Of a DNA stretch of 64,000 bases, positions 1-12,260 are shown piece by piece. Both the position numbers and the translations under genes were made by a program. Below the pieces are notes generated by a model. It saw nothing but the letters and a program-made list of their open reading frames with translations. It was not told the DNA's origin and did no database searches. The stretch is from Diphasiastrum complanatum (taxonomy: Eukaryota; Streptophyta; Lycopodiopsida; Lycopodiales; Lycopodiaceae): the NCBI GenBank assembly GCA_029204225.1, contig CM055113.1, positions 15,516,971 to 15,580,970 on the forward strand. The letters are read 5' to 3'. The stretch's first letter is position 1. The number at the start of each line of letters is the position of its first letter.

Positions 1-780
1 AGAAGCAATTTTGTGAGGTTGTTGCATGTGAACGATATTTTTGGTGATGTGTCTCTTGCTCCTTAAGATGTTTTTGAAGCTTTTTCTGTTCTGCATGTTA
101 TTTTTGTTGCCACATCCGTTTGGTTCTATTTATTTTGCATGGTTAATTTTGTAGAATCTAATATGTATTTCTAGTTGATGGGTTTATTTCGTCCTAAACT
201 AGTCGATGAACATATGAGTGAGAATTATTTGGGAACAATTAATTGTAGGTTAATGAGTCTTTCTAATGAAAGGTTAACTTATCAGCTCATTAACGATTTA
301 GAAGATGATCCAAATACGGTGTTATACTGTTAAATTTCTATCTTTGATAAAATCAAAGGTAATGTGGACCCATCGTGAATACTTGTAAATAAGTTAGCCT
401 ACAGAAGAATTGAAATATATAATCAAAATAAAAAAGAAATATAGGGTCAAAATGGATCAAATCAGAGTGAAATTTTAAGATCGGATTGGATCATTATAGA
501 ATGAGATCAAAATATATCGATCATAGGATCGGATCGAATTGAATCAAATAGAAAATTTAGGATTGAAATAAATTTTGATCTTTAAGGTTATAATAAAATT
601 TCGATCCACGGTCAAAATTAGAAATATAGACCACTATAGCAACAGATCGAATACATTGTAGCTACGAAATGCAATGTTATTTTCTAGGAATTAGAGCTAT
701 GCCAACACAGACTATTCGGGTAATTATGCACAACTATAAGCAAATGTAATTCATCAATGTTTTAGGTTGGTTAGAGAGAT
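1..780. other. AT-rich DNA without an identifiable gene
   Basis: No gene is recognisable. A short open frame of about 51 codons begins at the ATG at 178 (MGLFRPKLVDEHM...) just after a pyrimidine-rich tract ending in TTCTAG, so it could be an exon relic, but there is no supporting domain. The stretch around 430-640 is rich in repeated GATCGGATC / GATCAAA words. It is probably retroelement-derived DNA. Confidence 0.4.
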
Positions 781-1088
781 GTTGATGATGTTGTAGTATA
801 TTATTTAGTAAGGATCACAATCTATCACAAATCAAAATAAACAAAATTGTAGTAGTTGTAGCTGAATTGACGACTCATGTCTAATATTATCTACATAAAA
901 CAATGTGTGTTGTGCAATTCCAATAATATATTCTATTTCTTGAATATTCCATTTTTTTGAGCAGATCTATGATCTTTTTTGAAGTCTACATCAACTTTCA
1001 ATTCCGTGATTTCAGAATATAAATTGAAAGCAATTCAGATTTGGTAGATGTTTTGTCTAAGTGATTACACATTTATCATTTCTCAACA
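781..1088 (+). repeat. Probable 5' LTR of degenerate copia relic
   Basis: The right edge is supported because the sequence ends ...TCTCAACA immediately before a tRNA-iMet-type primer binding site. The left edge (TGTTGATGATG) is a guess from the TG...CA convention. No matching 3' LTR was found, so the length of about 308 bp is uncertain. Confidence 0.4.
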
Positions 1089-1100
1089 TGGTATTAGAGC
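1089..1100 (+). other. Primer binding site (tRNA-iMet type)
   Basis: TGGTATTAGAGC differs at one base from the usual plant copia site TGGTATCAGAGC, and it lies directly after a CA LTR terminus and 236 bp before a copia gag reading frame. This placement supports its identity. Confidence 0.7.
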
Positions 1101-1335
1101 TATGGTACAAAATTTATATCAGACTATAATCTGAATAGGAGCATTCATTGACATAGGAATCTATTTATTTGATTTCTATCAAAATAGTAATGTGCAACTT
1201 TGCTCAATGTATATCTGCTCATAGTTTTATATTGGAAATTCATTGGTTTTGATCTCTATCAAGATAGTAACAATCTGCAATTTACTCACTATCAATCATT
1301 TTGAAATAAAGTTGACATCATCAAATTCATCTTTC

Positions 1336-1720
1336 ATTAATATGTTGGATGATGAAAATTATCACAAGTGGAAGTTTATGATGAAAGTTATTTTGTTAGC
1401 CAAAAAAAATTTGGGATGTCGTTGAAGGAATGAAAATAAATTATTATCTTTGGAAATCACTATTACAAAGTGGAAGCAAAAGGATGGAAAAGCTTTTGCT
1501 CTCATAATTGTCAATATTAAAGATTCTCAAATTAGTCATATCAGGTCAGCTACAACTCCAAACAAGCATGTGATAGTTCGACCACTCTATGACATTAGAT
1601 ATGCGACTTCCAAGTTTTATTTGAGAAAGAAAAATTTCTCATTCAAAATGACTGATGGAGATTGTATTTCAAATCATCTTAATAGTTTCAAAAATCTTCT
1701 TGACAAATGTCAACAATAGG
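1336..1720 (+). pseudogene. Degenerate Ty1-copia gag (UBN2-type)
   Basis: The translation starts with the diagnostic copia gag signature LDDENYHKWKFMMKVIL and continues into KDGKAFALIIVNIKD and later FYLRKKNFSFKM and SNHLNSFKNLLDKC, the usual UBN2 core order. A frameshift near 1420 separates the first part (frame of 1243-1425) from the second (frame of 1450-1719), and a stop at about 1718 interrupts it. It would have encoded the nucleocapsid precursor of the element starting near 781. It is inactive. Confidence 0.75.
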
Positions 1721-2019
1721 TGAAGCCATAGATGATTCAAATGCAATTATGACTCTTCTTTCAAGTCTTCTTGAAGCTTATAAAAATTGGGTAATGATGA
1801 TTCTATTCAACAAGGTCTAACTCTATTCAGAGTATCTTCTATGTTATTACAAGAAGAAATGGCTTATCTTTTACTACAACACCAGATTCACATGCTCTTC
1901 AATTAAAAAAGGTCAACAAGAAAAAAAATGAAAAAAAAAAACAGGATCACAAGTATCAATTTCCAACTGAATAAAGAGCAATCAAATAACCTACAATTCA
2001 TCTTCATCAAATTCTAAGG

Positions 2020-3130
2020 AGCAATTATTTTGCAAGTGCTACAAGAAGAAAAAGCTTTTATTAGAGGATCCTCGAATTCTCAAATACGACAATAAGAAGC
2101 AAAATAAGTAGCATCGTTTATCCCAACAACAAGCAAATGCAGCAATAGTAGAAGCTTGTTAGCCCAATGATAAAGATAAAGATGAAAAAGCTTTTATGAC
2201 AAAGAATAAAGACAATCAAGATGATAAATCTTGGTACTTGGACTCAAGGACTACCCAACACTCTAGACTGATTTCAAGAGTACAACTCTCTCAAAACTCA
2301 AAGGCATGTTCATTTGAGTGATAATAGCACACATCGTATTTATGGTGAAGGTACTATTAGGCTACAGTTTTATAATGGTGATGTCAAGTTAGTCCAAATA
2401 TTCTTCATGTTCTAAATCGTATTAAGAATCTACTCTCTATAAGCAAAATAATAGATTTGGGTCACAAGATTGAATTTAATAAAGATGATTGTTCTATATT
2501 TAAGAAATGTAGAAGACTACTTGCACTTGGAAAAAGACAAGGTTATATTTATAAGCTGGTTCACTACTATCGATTACCTTCTCAAGCTTTGTCAACTACT
2601 ACTTCAACGAGTAAGAACATGTTATGGCATTATAGATAGCATTCAATATATGTCAAATAAGAAAATAGTTCAAGATCTAGATTTTGATGGCAAAATGGAA
2701 GCCATAGCTTGTCAAATTTGTATTATTGGAAAACATGCTAGGGCTGATCTTATTCACAAACCTAAAGGTCTTTTAGATCTTATTGACACTGATATATATG
2801 GGCCCATGCAGACTCCTTCTACCTAGGGAGCCAAATATTTTCTTACATTTATTGAGAATTTTTCTATAAGGAGAGTCATACATTTTTTGAAGTTCAAATC
2901 AAAGGGATAATTCTCAAATTATCTGTCTCTACACTGAAATACTATATCGACCTTTTAGAAGTACACTAAAATATAAACAATTCAACGAAGCTACTCAAAC
3001 ACTCAAACTTTCAGAATGGTTAAGGCTTGACGTTCTAATGGTAGAGGTGAGTTTATTTGTAATGAGTTTCAAGAATACTATGTAAATCAGAGTGTCTATA
3101 AACTACTCATTAAACATGCATATTTCACCC
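2020..3130 (+). pseudogene. Degenerate copia zinc knuckle, protease and integrase
   Basis: This is the downstream part of the same copia relic. A damaged zinc knuckle (FCKCYKKKK) lies near 2030. A protease site follows at about 2231 with WYLDSRTTQH, where the DSG active-site triplet has become DSR. A GAG-pre-integrase stretch (NLLSISKIIDLGHKIEF) at about 2430-2500 leads to a remnant LWHYR. Integrase begins with LLDLIDTDIYGPMQTPS (about 2770-2820), followed after a stop by AKYFLTFIENFS and, near 3030, by GRGEFICNEFQEYY. Several frameshifts and stops are present, and RT and RNase H are absent. Confidence 0.7.
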
Positions 3131-3420
3131 TAATTGTCTGAAGATAAACTTAACAATTAAAAGAACTCCATGATTTATTTCGAGGAGCCCAATAATTTCG
3201 CCTTAGATTGGGCTATAGAGGGATTATCAACTTTTAAAGAACTGTTGATGTTTTCATATTTCGATTCTATGTCATTACTTAATCACACTTTCGCCCAACA
3301 CAATTAACCCATGTGAGTATCTTTTGTACACAAGACAAAGTTTAAAGTTGTATGAATCTTGATAGATATGCTAGAGAGATTAAGTTTTCTTGACGGGTTA
3401 TGGCCTAAGTTTCTAACTAT
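3131..3420. other. No gene seen
   Basis: This AT-rich stretch between the integrase relic and an LTR-end remnant has no recognisable coding or RNA feature. Confidence 0.4.
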
Positions 3421-3469
3421 TTTCTATGGGAACGTTGAGCATCACTTTTACAGCCGCGTGTCCCATCAG
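3421..3469 (+). repeat. LTR-end remnant
   Basis: About 48 bp (from TATGGGAACGTTGAGCATC to GTGTCCCATCA) closely match the reverse complement of the LTR terminus at 7127-7177, which abuts the primer binding site of the minus-strand copia gag there. It is therefore a fragment of the same LTR family in the opposite orientation. No binding site follows, so it is a truncated remnant. Confidence 0.6.
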
Positions 3470-4407
3470 TTGCTGTCCGTACAATAACAGTAAGGTACTG
3501 CATTTCGCACGTGTGGATCCAATACTCAACATACAATTGCATTCTACACACAAAATTGCAAGATATCAACATTATAGTGCACCAATAAGTATAGAACCCC
3601 AAAGAGAACTCATGTATAAGTATGAATGAGATGAGAGAGAGAGAGAATGTATCTCTTCCCACGCTTCTACACTATTTATAGCAGGTCCTTGTCCTATTTG
3701 GATGTCCTTCTCCAAGCTTATCAACAATAGGAAACTTCTAGATCTATTCCAAGCCCTAGATGTAAATGGACTAGATTCAATGTACCAAACATTCAAATCA
3801 ACAAATGCTTGCATGTTTCCTCCATCTTTGTCCTTTCTTGATATGTCTCCACCATAAAACTCCATGAATGAGCCTCCATCTCCATCTTGCCACAAGAAAC
3901 CATCAAACCTTGGAAATCCATGAGTAAGAGAGTACAAAAGTGATGCTAATCTAGCTCCATATGATTCCATATAACTAGTTGGTAGCACTAGTCCTTCCAC
4001 TTGACACAAGAAAATGGCCATAAATTCACCAAAAATTGACAATCTCCAAGCATTGGCACCACATAGTTAAGCCTTGAGAACTTAGGAATGAATGAGTGAT
4101 TTAATGAACCTCCAATTGACAATTTGCACTCATTCACATGAAATTGCTCAAACATGAGATAGAAGAAGTAAAGTAAACTTGATCATAACACTTCCTTGCT
4201 ACTCTTTTGACCTTACTTGAGTCTTCATACACTTGCAAAAAGAGATCCATAACATCTTTGCCATTTGACTCTCCTTTGATGTTCTTGTCCGGTTCCAAAT
4301 TGCCAACTTTCCTTTTGTCTTGTTGAAGCCCTTTGAGACCAACCTCTTGATCTTTTTTCTCTTGACCATCAAAGATATGAATATCTTTAGACCTGAACCT
4401 CTGAGTA
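3470..4407. other. Unassigned DNA with two minus-strand open frames
   Basis: Minus-strand open frames cover 4042-3572 (156 codons) and 4448-4134 (104 codons). Neither matches a family I recognise. The second has a Lys/Asp-rich composition (GQEKKDQEVGLKGLQQDKR) and overlaps the duplication border at 4408, so its start lies in different DNA. A TATA-like TATAAATAG on the minus strand at about 3672-3680 suggests this may be part of an LTR. No function is proposed. Confidence 0.35.
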
Positions 4408-5133
4408 CATTGACTAATGAAGACTGTCCGTGAAATAATGAAGAACATGAAGCTATGCTGTGAAAGCCTTATAGAAGGCTTATAGGTTCATTAATGTATT
4501 TGGCAGACAACACACAGCCAAACATCTCCAATGTAGTATTCTGAATGAGCTAGTTCAACATTAACCCAAGACCCACACACCACACACTGGAAGATTGCAA
4601 AAAGGATCTTGCAATACCTGAAAGAAACAAAGGACTATGGTCTTTGTTTCTCAAGAGATGCTAGATTCCAGATGAAGTCTTACAACGATGCGAGTTGGGC
4701 ATCCATAAAGAATGACTCCAAGAGCGTTTTGGGAGGATGCACCATAATAGCAAATGCCGCCATTCTCGGGATTAGTAGGAAGTAGAAAATAACTGCACAA
4801 TAATCTTGCAAAGCGAAATATGTTGTGGCAGCCAATATGGCAAATGAGCTTACTTGGCTTGGCCAGTTCCTCGATGAACTGGGAGAGAAAGGTGACAAAT
4901 CACTGACTCTGTATATGGACAACACATCCGCCATACACCTTAACAAGGATCCCATGTTTCATTCTAGAACGAAACACATTGCTATCAAATATCACTTGAT
5001 AAGGGATCTAGTTGAGAAAGGAAGTTTAAAACCTGAGTTCATTCCAACCAAACACATGGTGGCTGATATTCTTACAAAGCTCCTTGACAAAGCAATGTTT
5101 GAAAAACATCGTGAAAGTCTAGGAGTCATATAG
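4408..5133 (+). pseudogene. Copia reverse transcriptase end and RNase H, copy A
   Basis: This is the 3' end of a plus-strand Ty1-copia pol gene. Near 4475 the C-terminal RT motif (LIGSLMYLADNT in copy B) is disrupted. RNase H follows with SYNDASWASIK (about 4680), KSVLGGCTIIANAAI, then LGQFLDELGEK, LYMDNTSAIHL and FHSRTKHIAIKYHLIRDLV, ending ...HRESLGVI and a stop at 5131-5133. Frames shift repeatedly between 4560 and 4690, and stops occur around 4783-4803. The 5' part is cut off exactly at the duplication border. Confidence 0.85.
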
Positions 5134-5155
5134 CTACCATGCTTTGAGAGGGAGC

Positions 5156-5925
<770 letters not shown>

Positions 5926-6190
5926 TGTTGTGCGGTATGCCAAACAATGCTCTAAAAATCACTATGATTAAGCATGTTTTACTTTATCTCTTGACCATAA
6001 TACTCAATCCTTGAATGAATTATGTCTATCAAATGCCTTTCTTAGATCTACACCTTAGGAGAGGTAAGATCTTAATTAAAAGCAGTAGCTCCAGTTATGA
6101 GTTCTACTCTATCTAGGTATATTAGGAATCTATAAAGGAGAACATTCCAAATAACGAGATCATGTCTCTACTCTTCCAATAATTTATAGA
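5926..6190. other. Junction between two copia relics
   Basis: No gene is identifiable. It separates the plus-strand LTR from the minus-strand gag. Copy B holds about 84 extra bases here (about 47581-47664); copy A is joined at an AGATC word. Confidence 0.5.
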
Positions 6191-6194
6191 TTTC

Positions 6195-7003
6195 CAACAT
6201 GTTACATCTTTTTTTTTCGCTTCGTTGTGTTTGAGGATGCGACAATCATTTATGTCATGATTGGATCTTTTGCAATACCTACAAAAGAGCTTGGTTTTTT
6301 GAATGGCTGTTGTTGTCTGTGCTGTTGTTCTTGTTGCGTAGAATCTGGCTGCTCCGCCTTCGTCTTCTTGTCCTTGAAGTTCTTTTTTTTGGACTGCTAC
6401 TTATTAGAGTACTGAATTGGTACTAATTGTAGATAAGCTCTTTCTCCTGACTTCTTCATGTAGTAAGCTTGTTGTCAGCTTCTAGAGTAATAGTGCAGAA
6501 GTATTGCTCAGAAGCAATACTAAGTTGTCATAGGAGAATGGAAGACTAGCGAGAAGAGACATTGTTGAGTCTTCTTCTGAAATAGGGGAACCTATGGCAG
6601 CAAGTTGATTCAACAATTGTTTGAACTCATTCAGATGACCACTGACCGAGGTGCCTTCGCTCATTTTGAGTGTGAGGACCTTCTTTCTCAAGAAGAGACG
6701 AGTCGATACATCTGAGGTCTCGTAAATACTTGTGAGGCTATCTGATGCTTCTTTGGAGGTGGTACTGTTTGATACATGAGCAATGTGAGTGTCCTTCAGA
6801 TTCAAGGATACAATGGCAACTGCTTTGCGATCCTTTGCTTCCCAAGCTGGGAGCAGTTCAGGTTCCGCCGGTCTGGCTATCGAACCGTTTATGTATCCCC
6901 ATAGCTCCTCGATTAAGATCATCCTCATCTTGAATTTTCACATGTGAAAATTATCTCCATTGAACTTGTAGATCAAACGGGTCTCTGAGGTTGAACCTTC
7001 CAT
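6195..7003 (-). pseudogene. Ty1-copia gag, copy A
   Basis: This minus-strand gag starts at the ATG at 7003-7001 (MEGSTSETRLIYKF), reads the signature NGDNFHM, then meets a TGA where the conserved Trp of the copia N-terminal motif is expected, and continues KFKMRMILIEELWGYI. The UBN2 core runs to about 6482 (IVSLNLKDTHIAHVS, LFLRKKVLTLKM, GHLNEFKQLLNQL). An in-frame stop at 6482 is followed by a Gln-rich linker and a zinc knuckle near 6270 with CX2CX4HX4C spacing intact (CRYCKRSNHDINDC). The TGA is shared with copy B, so it predates the duplication. No pol follows. Confidence 0.85.
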
Positions 7004-7112
7004 TATGATCGAGTACCATAGATCAAATCACAAACAAAAAATGAACTAGCTCTGGGAAAATAAGAACGTATTAGGTTCTTTTGTATATTTCGTACTCTAG
7101 TATTCCAAAACC

Positions 7113-7125
7113 TATTCAGATACCA
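7113..7125 (-). other. Primer binding site, copy A
   Basis: The minus strand reads TGGTATCTGAATA directly after the LTR terminus (one spacer base). The copy B equivalent at 48732-48744 reads TGGTATCAGAACA, closer to the tRNA-iMet consensus, showing that the copy A site has mutated. Confidence 0.65.
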
Positions 7126-7126
7126 C

Positions 7127-7850
7127 TGATGGGACATGCGGCTGCGGAAGTGATGCTCAATGTTCCCACAAAAAAAGATTATAATGAATTGTTATTAGGA
7201 TCTTGGATTACTTGGAGAAAGGAAAATATAGAGGTACTCTAATAAGAGTATCAGTTTAGGTGTCTTAGACAACCGTTCAGACAAATTGCGATACTGTTAG
7301 GCGTCTGAGACAACCATGCAATTTACCAATACTGATATTTAGATATAAAAAAATGTAAAGACAGTTAGGCGTCAAGGACAACCATACATTTCCTTGTTTG
7401 TGATATTGTGGAAGACGAGTGATAGTGAATTGACATTCAACAAGAATGCAAAGAGATAGAACAATAGCGAATCTGTGTATTAATGTTGTAGTAACAACGA
7501 TCAGATCACAATACAATAGCGTTGATAAGCGCGTGATTCTACTTATAGAAACAAAACAATAGCTATCGCTTTGAATATTTATTTTCTCTCTCTCTCTCTA
7601 ACCACTAACTCTGAGGAGTCAACTACTAGATGACCAGTTTTGGTCATTAGATCTCTGATGGAGTATTTCTCGCATCATTCATCATCAATCAACTTGTATC
7701 CACATATATTTCTTCTCCAATCAGTCATTTACTTATATAGCAGCTGAATGATCTTGTGTTATTCTAACTTTACAATTACAAGATCGTTTAACAGCTGTTT
7801 AACTGACTAATTAGAGTAGTTGTTATTGGAGCGTGAAGATGTAGACAGTT
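7127..7850 (-). repeat. 5' LTR of the minus-strand copia gag, copy A
   Basis: The plus strand begins TGATGGGACATGCG next to the binding site, so the minus-strand LTR ends ...CCCATCA. A minus-strand TATA-like CTATATAAG lies near 7735-7745. The outer edge is not determinable without a second LTR; 7850 is approximate. A fragment of this LTR end recurs at 3421-3469. A short (CT) tract is present at 7587-7601. Confidence 0.55.
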
Positions 7851-9670
7851 TGTACTTGAATTTGTAGAGTGTCGTCTGTTTTACATTTTTTTCGAAAATT
7901 GTTGCTGTTTGCGGGGAAAAAGACCTCTTTTTCAAGTTATTTTTCACGGAAAATCATCGCCACGCGCTATTACGCTAATGCGGAACTGTTAAAAAATGAC
8001 GCGTAAATGGCCCATAATGGCCGGTTGCACTACTATTAAAATATTGTTCATTTGCTAATTTACATTGTATGAAAATTTCATTTATGCGGCCTGTGCCCCT
8101 AGTTTCCGGGTTTCTCGGGACTAGGAGGTGCGAAGTATTTTCATAATACAGTTTTAGTGATTAAAAACTTGGTCGTGAGCCCATAAAAATTGAAACCGTA
8201 GATAGGGCCCAACTTGACTTTGAAATTGCAAGTTGAGGCCAAGTTAGGTGTTAAAAACGAATTTGGGCTAGTGCCCTATTTTTAGAGGCAATTTTTTTGG
8301 AAAGTCATAAGGAGGTGCCCCATTTCTTGAAGGGGTGCACCTCCAGCCCATTGAGCCCCTACGTATGACCGGGGAGGGGTGTGGGACAGATTCTCATTGT
8401 CATCTTCTTGGAGAAAGAGAGAACTTGTGTGGAGAAGTTTGGAGAGAAAGGGAAGGAGTAGAAGTTGTTTTGCTTGGTGTCTCCCATCTCTTCCACTTCC
8501 AATTTGTGCTTAATCCCATAGAGACAAGGAGGAGGAAAGGAGAAGAGGGTGATCTACCTGGTGCCTTCCACTCTAATTTCTTTGTTGGATCTTTGCTGCA
8601 AACTGCTTATACTTCATTGCTATTGCTCTGTTTCTCAGCCTTTAGCATTGTGTTTATTTCTTGCATCATTGTTTATTGAATCAGATTTGATGCCATTTGT
8701 TGTGCTGCCTCTAACCATGTGGTTGCAGGCCCTGACATTCTGAGGATTGTACTTGTATATCTTTCCTATCTCTATATCTTTCCTATCTCTGACATTTGAA
8801 TGCAGGTTGTGAAATTGTGGAAAGCTTTCCACCTTAACTAGAAAGATCCGAGGCTTGGAAGATTGTTGTCTCCTTGTCTTACAATTGTTTGAATCACTTT
8901 CTTTTGATTCTATTTGTAATTAATTGTGTTTTTAAGTGTGAGAAGTCTGTGAATCATTTGTGACTGTTCCTGCTCAAGGATCGTTGTCTTGTTAGGATAG
9001 TGTTCTTATGTTCTTTGAAGGTTATTGATCTATGAAACAAATCAATGAACTATAAATCATTGCTTTAAGCCACTATGGAAGCTTTTCCATTGCTGATCAC
9101 CCAGAGATCATAAGCCTATTCCACTTCGAAGTTTCTTGTTCATTCAAGATTTCCTTGAGAAAGAGTAGTTTTTGATCTATAAGGCATTTCCAATCCATTC
9201 CTCTGTAGATCATAATTGGAAAGCAACATATGTTGACCTCCAAATTGCTACCATTAAGTTAATTCGCAGATTTGTGCATTGTTGTCTGTGGCTGTCTTCT
9301 CTACCTGGATCTTGCTCTGCCTGCGTGGAAAAGCTTGCCTGCGACCAATCTACGCTCTCTGCCTTCTCCATCTGAGCTCAGCTTCTGCCTGCGTAGAAGA
9401 ACCTGATCGATGCCTTGTCTCCCACTGGGAAGATCTCTGCCCTGCGACTTACCTGAGTGCCCTCACCAATATCCTACGACCCTCCTGTTCCTGCTCACTG
9501 GCCCGTTCTGTGGCCAGTCGGCCTGCCTGTCCATCGCTGGCTTGTTTATTGCCTTTATCTCGGCCTACGGCCACTCTACGCTCTACCAGCAGCCTCTTTT
9601 CTTACTATCTGTTGCCCTACTGTTGAAAGGTAATTTTGACTATTGGAAAGCTAGATATTTCTTTTACGAA
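7851..9670. other. Non-coding region shared by both copies
   Basis: This long region lacks a recognisable gene. A stem-loop-like CCCTAGT...ACTAGG lies at about 8098-8126. An open frame of 114 codons at 8335-8679 occurs in both copies (49949-50293), but its substitutions in the first half change amino acids freely, so I do not treat it as a gene. From 9280 to 9610 the plus strand is C-rich with recurring CTGCCT words. The block could be an LTR or leader of another element, or promoter-proximal DNA of the beta-helix gene. Confidence 0.4.
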
Positions 9671-10467
9671 TAGATCAGCAGTATCTTGGTGGAGAATATG
9701 TTGCAGGAGTTCAGCTCATTCAACTGCCAGTTGAGAAAAGAATCTCCAATGTGGGCATTCAAGATTTGATGGCTGTGAAAGACGCCACCATGCCCTATGG
9801 CTCGGGGAGCTTCCTTCACAGCGTCAACGTAGAAGATGCATGGTTCAGTAACATGGTCGTGGTGGATTTCGGTGGCAATCTAACGGCCCGGGCCAACATC
9901 AGTGGAGCTCAAGCTACTGTGTGGCTCAGTGGCAGCAAGATCACAGTGGAGAGGCTAAACCTCATCAGAACGATTCCAGCTAAGTCCCTTGGTCCCAAGC
10001 CCTTTGATATCGCTCTGGAAAGTCCTGCTCAGCAGATTCTGGTACGAGACACGCATGTGGCAGGAGACTACCAGATTGCCCTGCTTACCAACAACGGAGT
10101 GCAGGGTCCCAATGTCTTTTACAACTGCAGAAGCTCGGGGAAGAACCACGCCCAGCCGCATGCCCTCTTCGCCACAGGACTGCTTTACGACAATGTGCAG
10201 ATGGACATAGAGTATGGGACTCTGGACTTTATCAACCGGGGGCTTACAGGATCAGGAGCAGCACAAGGCTGGGCTGTGGCCTATGGTGTGGCATATAACT
10301 GCAGTGCTTATGCGATTAATGTGCTGAGTCCTCCGGGGGCATATAACTGGGCCCTCGGGTGCAATGGGCAATCCATAAACAAAGATACACGGGTGATTGG
10401 CTTAATAGATCCATCCATAACCTCGCTATATGAAGCCCAGCTCCTGGCAGCATCAACAATATTTTGA
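9671..10467 (+). pseudogene. 5'-truncated beta-helix gene, copy A
   Basis: This is the 3' half of the gene intact at 53681-55243. It resumes at codon 255 (RIDQQY) immediately after a deletion junction at about 9668-9671 and keeps all 265 remaining codons to the same stop, ending ...LLAASTIF. The open frame has no ATG until 9769, since position 9751 is a GTG in the parental frame, and there is no signal peptide or N-terminal coil region. The protein part from 9751 is identical to copy B. It is not expected to produce the parental secreted protein. The surviving frame shows no stop, so loss of the 5' half is recent or the segment has been homogenised. Confidence 0.9.
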
Positions 10468-12260
10468 TCAAATCTCTCTCGTGAAAACTAAGATCCCACT
10501 TTTGCTTCAAGTTCTCATGCAAAGGCGTTGGAAATTGGTGAACTTTGGAAACCTTTGAGATTTTGCGAAGCCTTCGGGAGATTCTCTCGTTTCGGCATTT
10601 TTGTGAAGCCTTCGGATTTTCGCGAAGTCTTCAGGACATTCTCTCTCTTCGGCTTTCTCTCTTTCTCTTCGCTTTTTCCACAAAGCCAATTTTGCATGAT
10701 AGGCATTTTTGGCACTTGTCGCACTTTTCGCGTATTTCGCACTTTTGTGAAATCAGAACCAGAGAGTGAATATGTAACGGAATACAAAAAAGCAAAAGTG
10801 GACAAGGACAACTAACTAGAAGAAATCAAAGTAAGGATGTTCTTTTAATTACTAAAAATTAGATCAGCTGTCTCTCCATTCTCTATATATAGATAGATAG
10901 ATAGATCAAGTGTTGGAATCAGATGACCAAAACACAATGTGTGCTATTCCAATGTGGCAATCCATGCAATCATCTTCTCGGCCTGCACAGGTCCACTTTA
11001 ATGTTATATAAACAGCCTACTTTGGTTGTCATAATGCAACTTTTTCAAGAGACATTATGTTGTTATTGTATCTCTCCTATGTTCCTCTCCATTTACATGT
11101 ATCTCTTGTTTCTTGATTCATGATCTTTGTTATAATGGTAGTTCTAATTCATAGTTTCCCATAACCTGAAGAAAACCTGGCATCCCACCCTCAACTCCTA
11201 GCCATCCACTTATCTACCTGAACCCAAAAGGGCTCGTCCCAAGGGACAAGAGATAATGTGCATTTGCTTCTTATGAGGAGAAGAACCTAAGGCCCTAATT
11301 ACTTATGAAACAAGTGTGTATGGGACAAGTGTGTAGGAAATGGCATCGTTGGGCAAACTCAATGACAGCCACAGCTTTGTACTGGCTTGCGCCATCGTCT
11401 CCTTCAACATAACCAACATCAAGATAGAAATCAACCTACTATAAAAAAAATACAAATCTGCCGAAGTACACTAGCTAACGTAATTCAAGATTAGCTTCAA
11501 TCAAATAAAAAATTGCAGGCAACGTTCCAAAGGACTCAGGGTACATTGCACTTTGCTGAACACCACGTTGATTAGTGGGCCAAGTTTGTGTTTTTAACCA
11601 AATGTTTTTGTTGTATATATTTTATTAGAATTGGTGACAATGGCGAGGAACTTAGTAGCCAGCCAATTTAGTGGGCCACTTGATTTGGTCAATGATAGCT
11701 AGCAACCTAGCTTTTTACATTTGAAGATTCTCATGTTTTCAAGGTAGGTGTAGCACAATTTGTTTAGTCACGATATTTCAAAACATGTATATTTAGATAT
11801 CATTCTTAATGCAGCATATAGAATGTTGATGGTTGCATTCGTTAGATATAAGTACCCAAAGGTGGATGTACTCATGGGCAAAAATGCATGGAGAAGACAT
11901 CCAATTCAACTTGAATAATGGAGCTAGAGTAACATTTTAGTGAAACTAAATATAAGTAGGAGAGTTAATGTACATTGAGGAGAAGCTACATTGAATAAAC
12001 AAATGAGAATAATAAAGAGAAGAGCAAGTCTAGTTATATTCATGTATTGATTCATCTGTCCAAAATAGTAAATTTTTCATATATCTCTCTCTATGTTCTT
12101 TCATTCTTTTGCTCTTTCCATCCACTCAGCCATCTCCTTCATGATTTGAAGTTTAGACTAAATTGTCAGAGAACATTTGGGTTTAATATAAGCAATCTAG
12201 AGTCACAAAAACGATTAGAGATCTCTAAGGAATCTGAGGTAAGAGATTGGTGCCAATATG
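10468..12260. other. 3' flank of the truncated beta-helix gene
   Basis: 10468-11150 is almost identical to 55244-55926, with a one-base indel near 10563, and probably includes the 3' UTR. It has repeated CGAAG / TTCGGC words around 10560-10660. From about 11350 the copies diverge by scattered substitutions and small indels. A GATA run lies at 10888-10906. No gene was found. Confidence 0.6.

Noticed and set aside
8335-8679. 114-codon frame conserved in both copies
   Set aside because: Substitutions between copies in its first half mostly change residues, there is no recognised domain, and shared length is explained by the duplication.
9279-9673. Cys/Leu/Pro-rich frames upstream of the truncated beta-helix gene
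   Set aside because: Two frames are open at once, composition-driven by CTGCCT words, and the frame is not preserved in copy B.
9955-10210. Antisense and shifted frames inside the beta-helix gene
   Set aside because: Shadows of the real frame, identical in both copies only because the DNA is identical.
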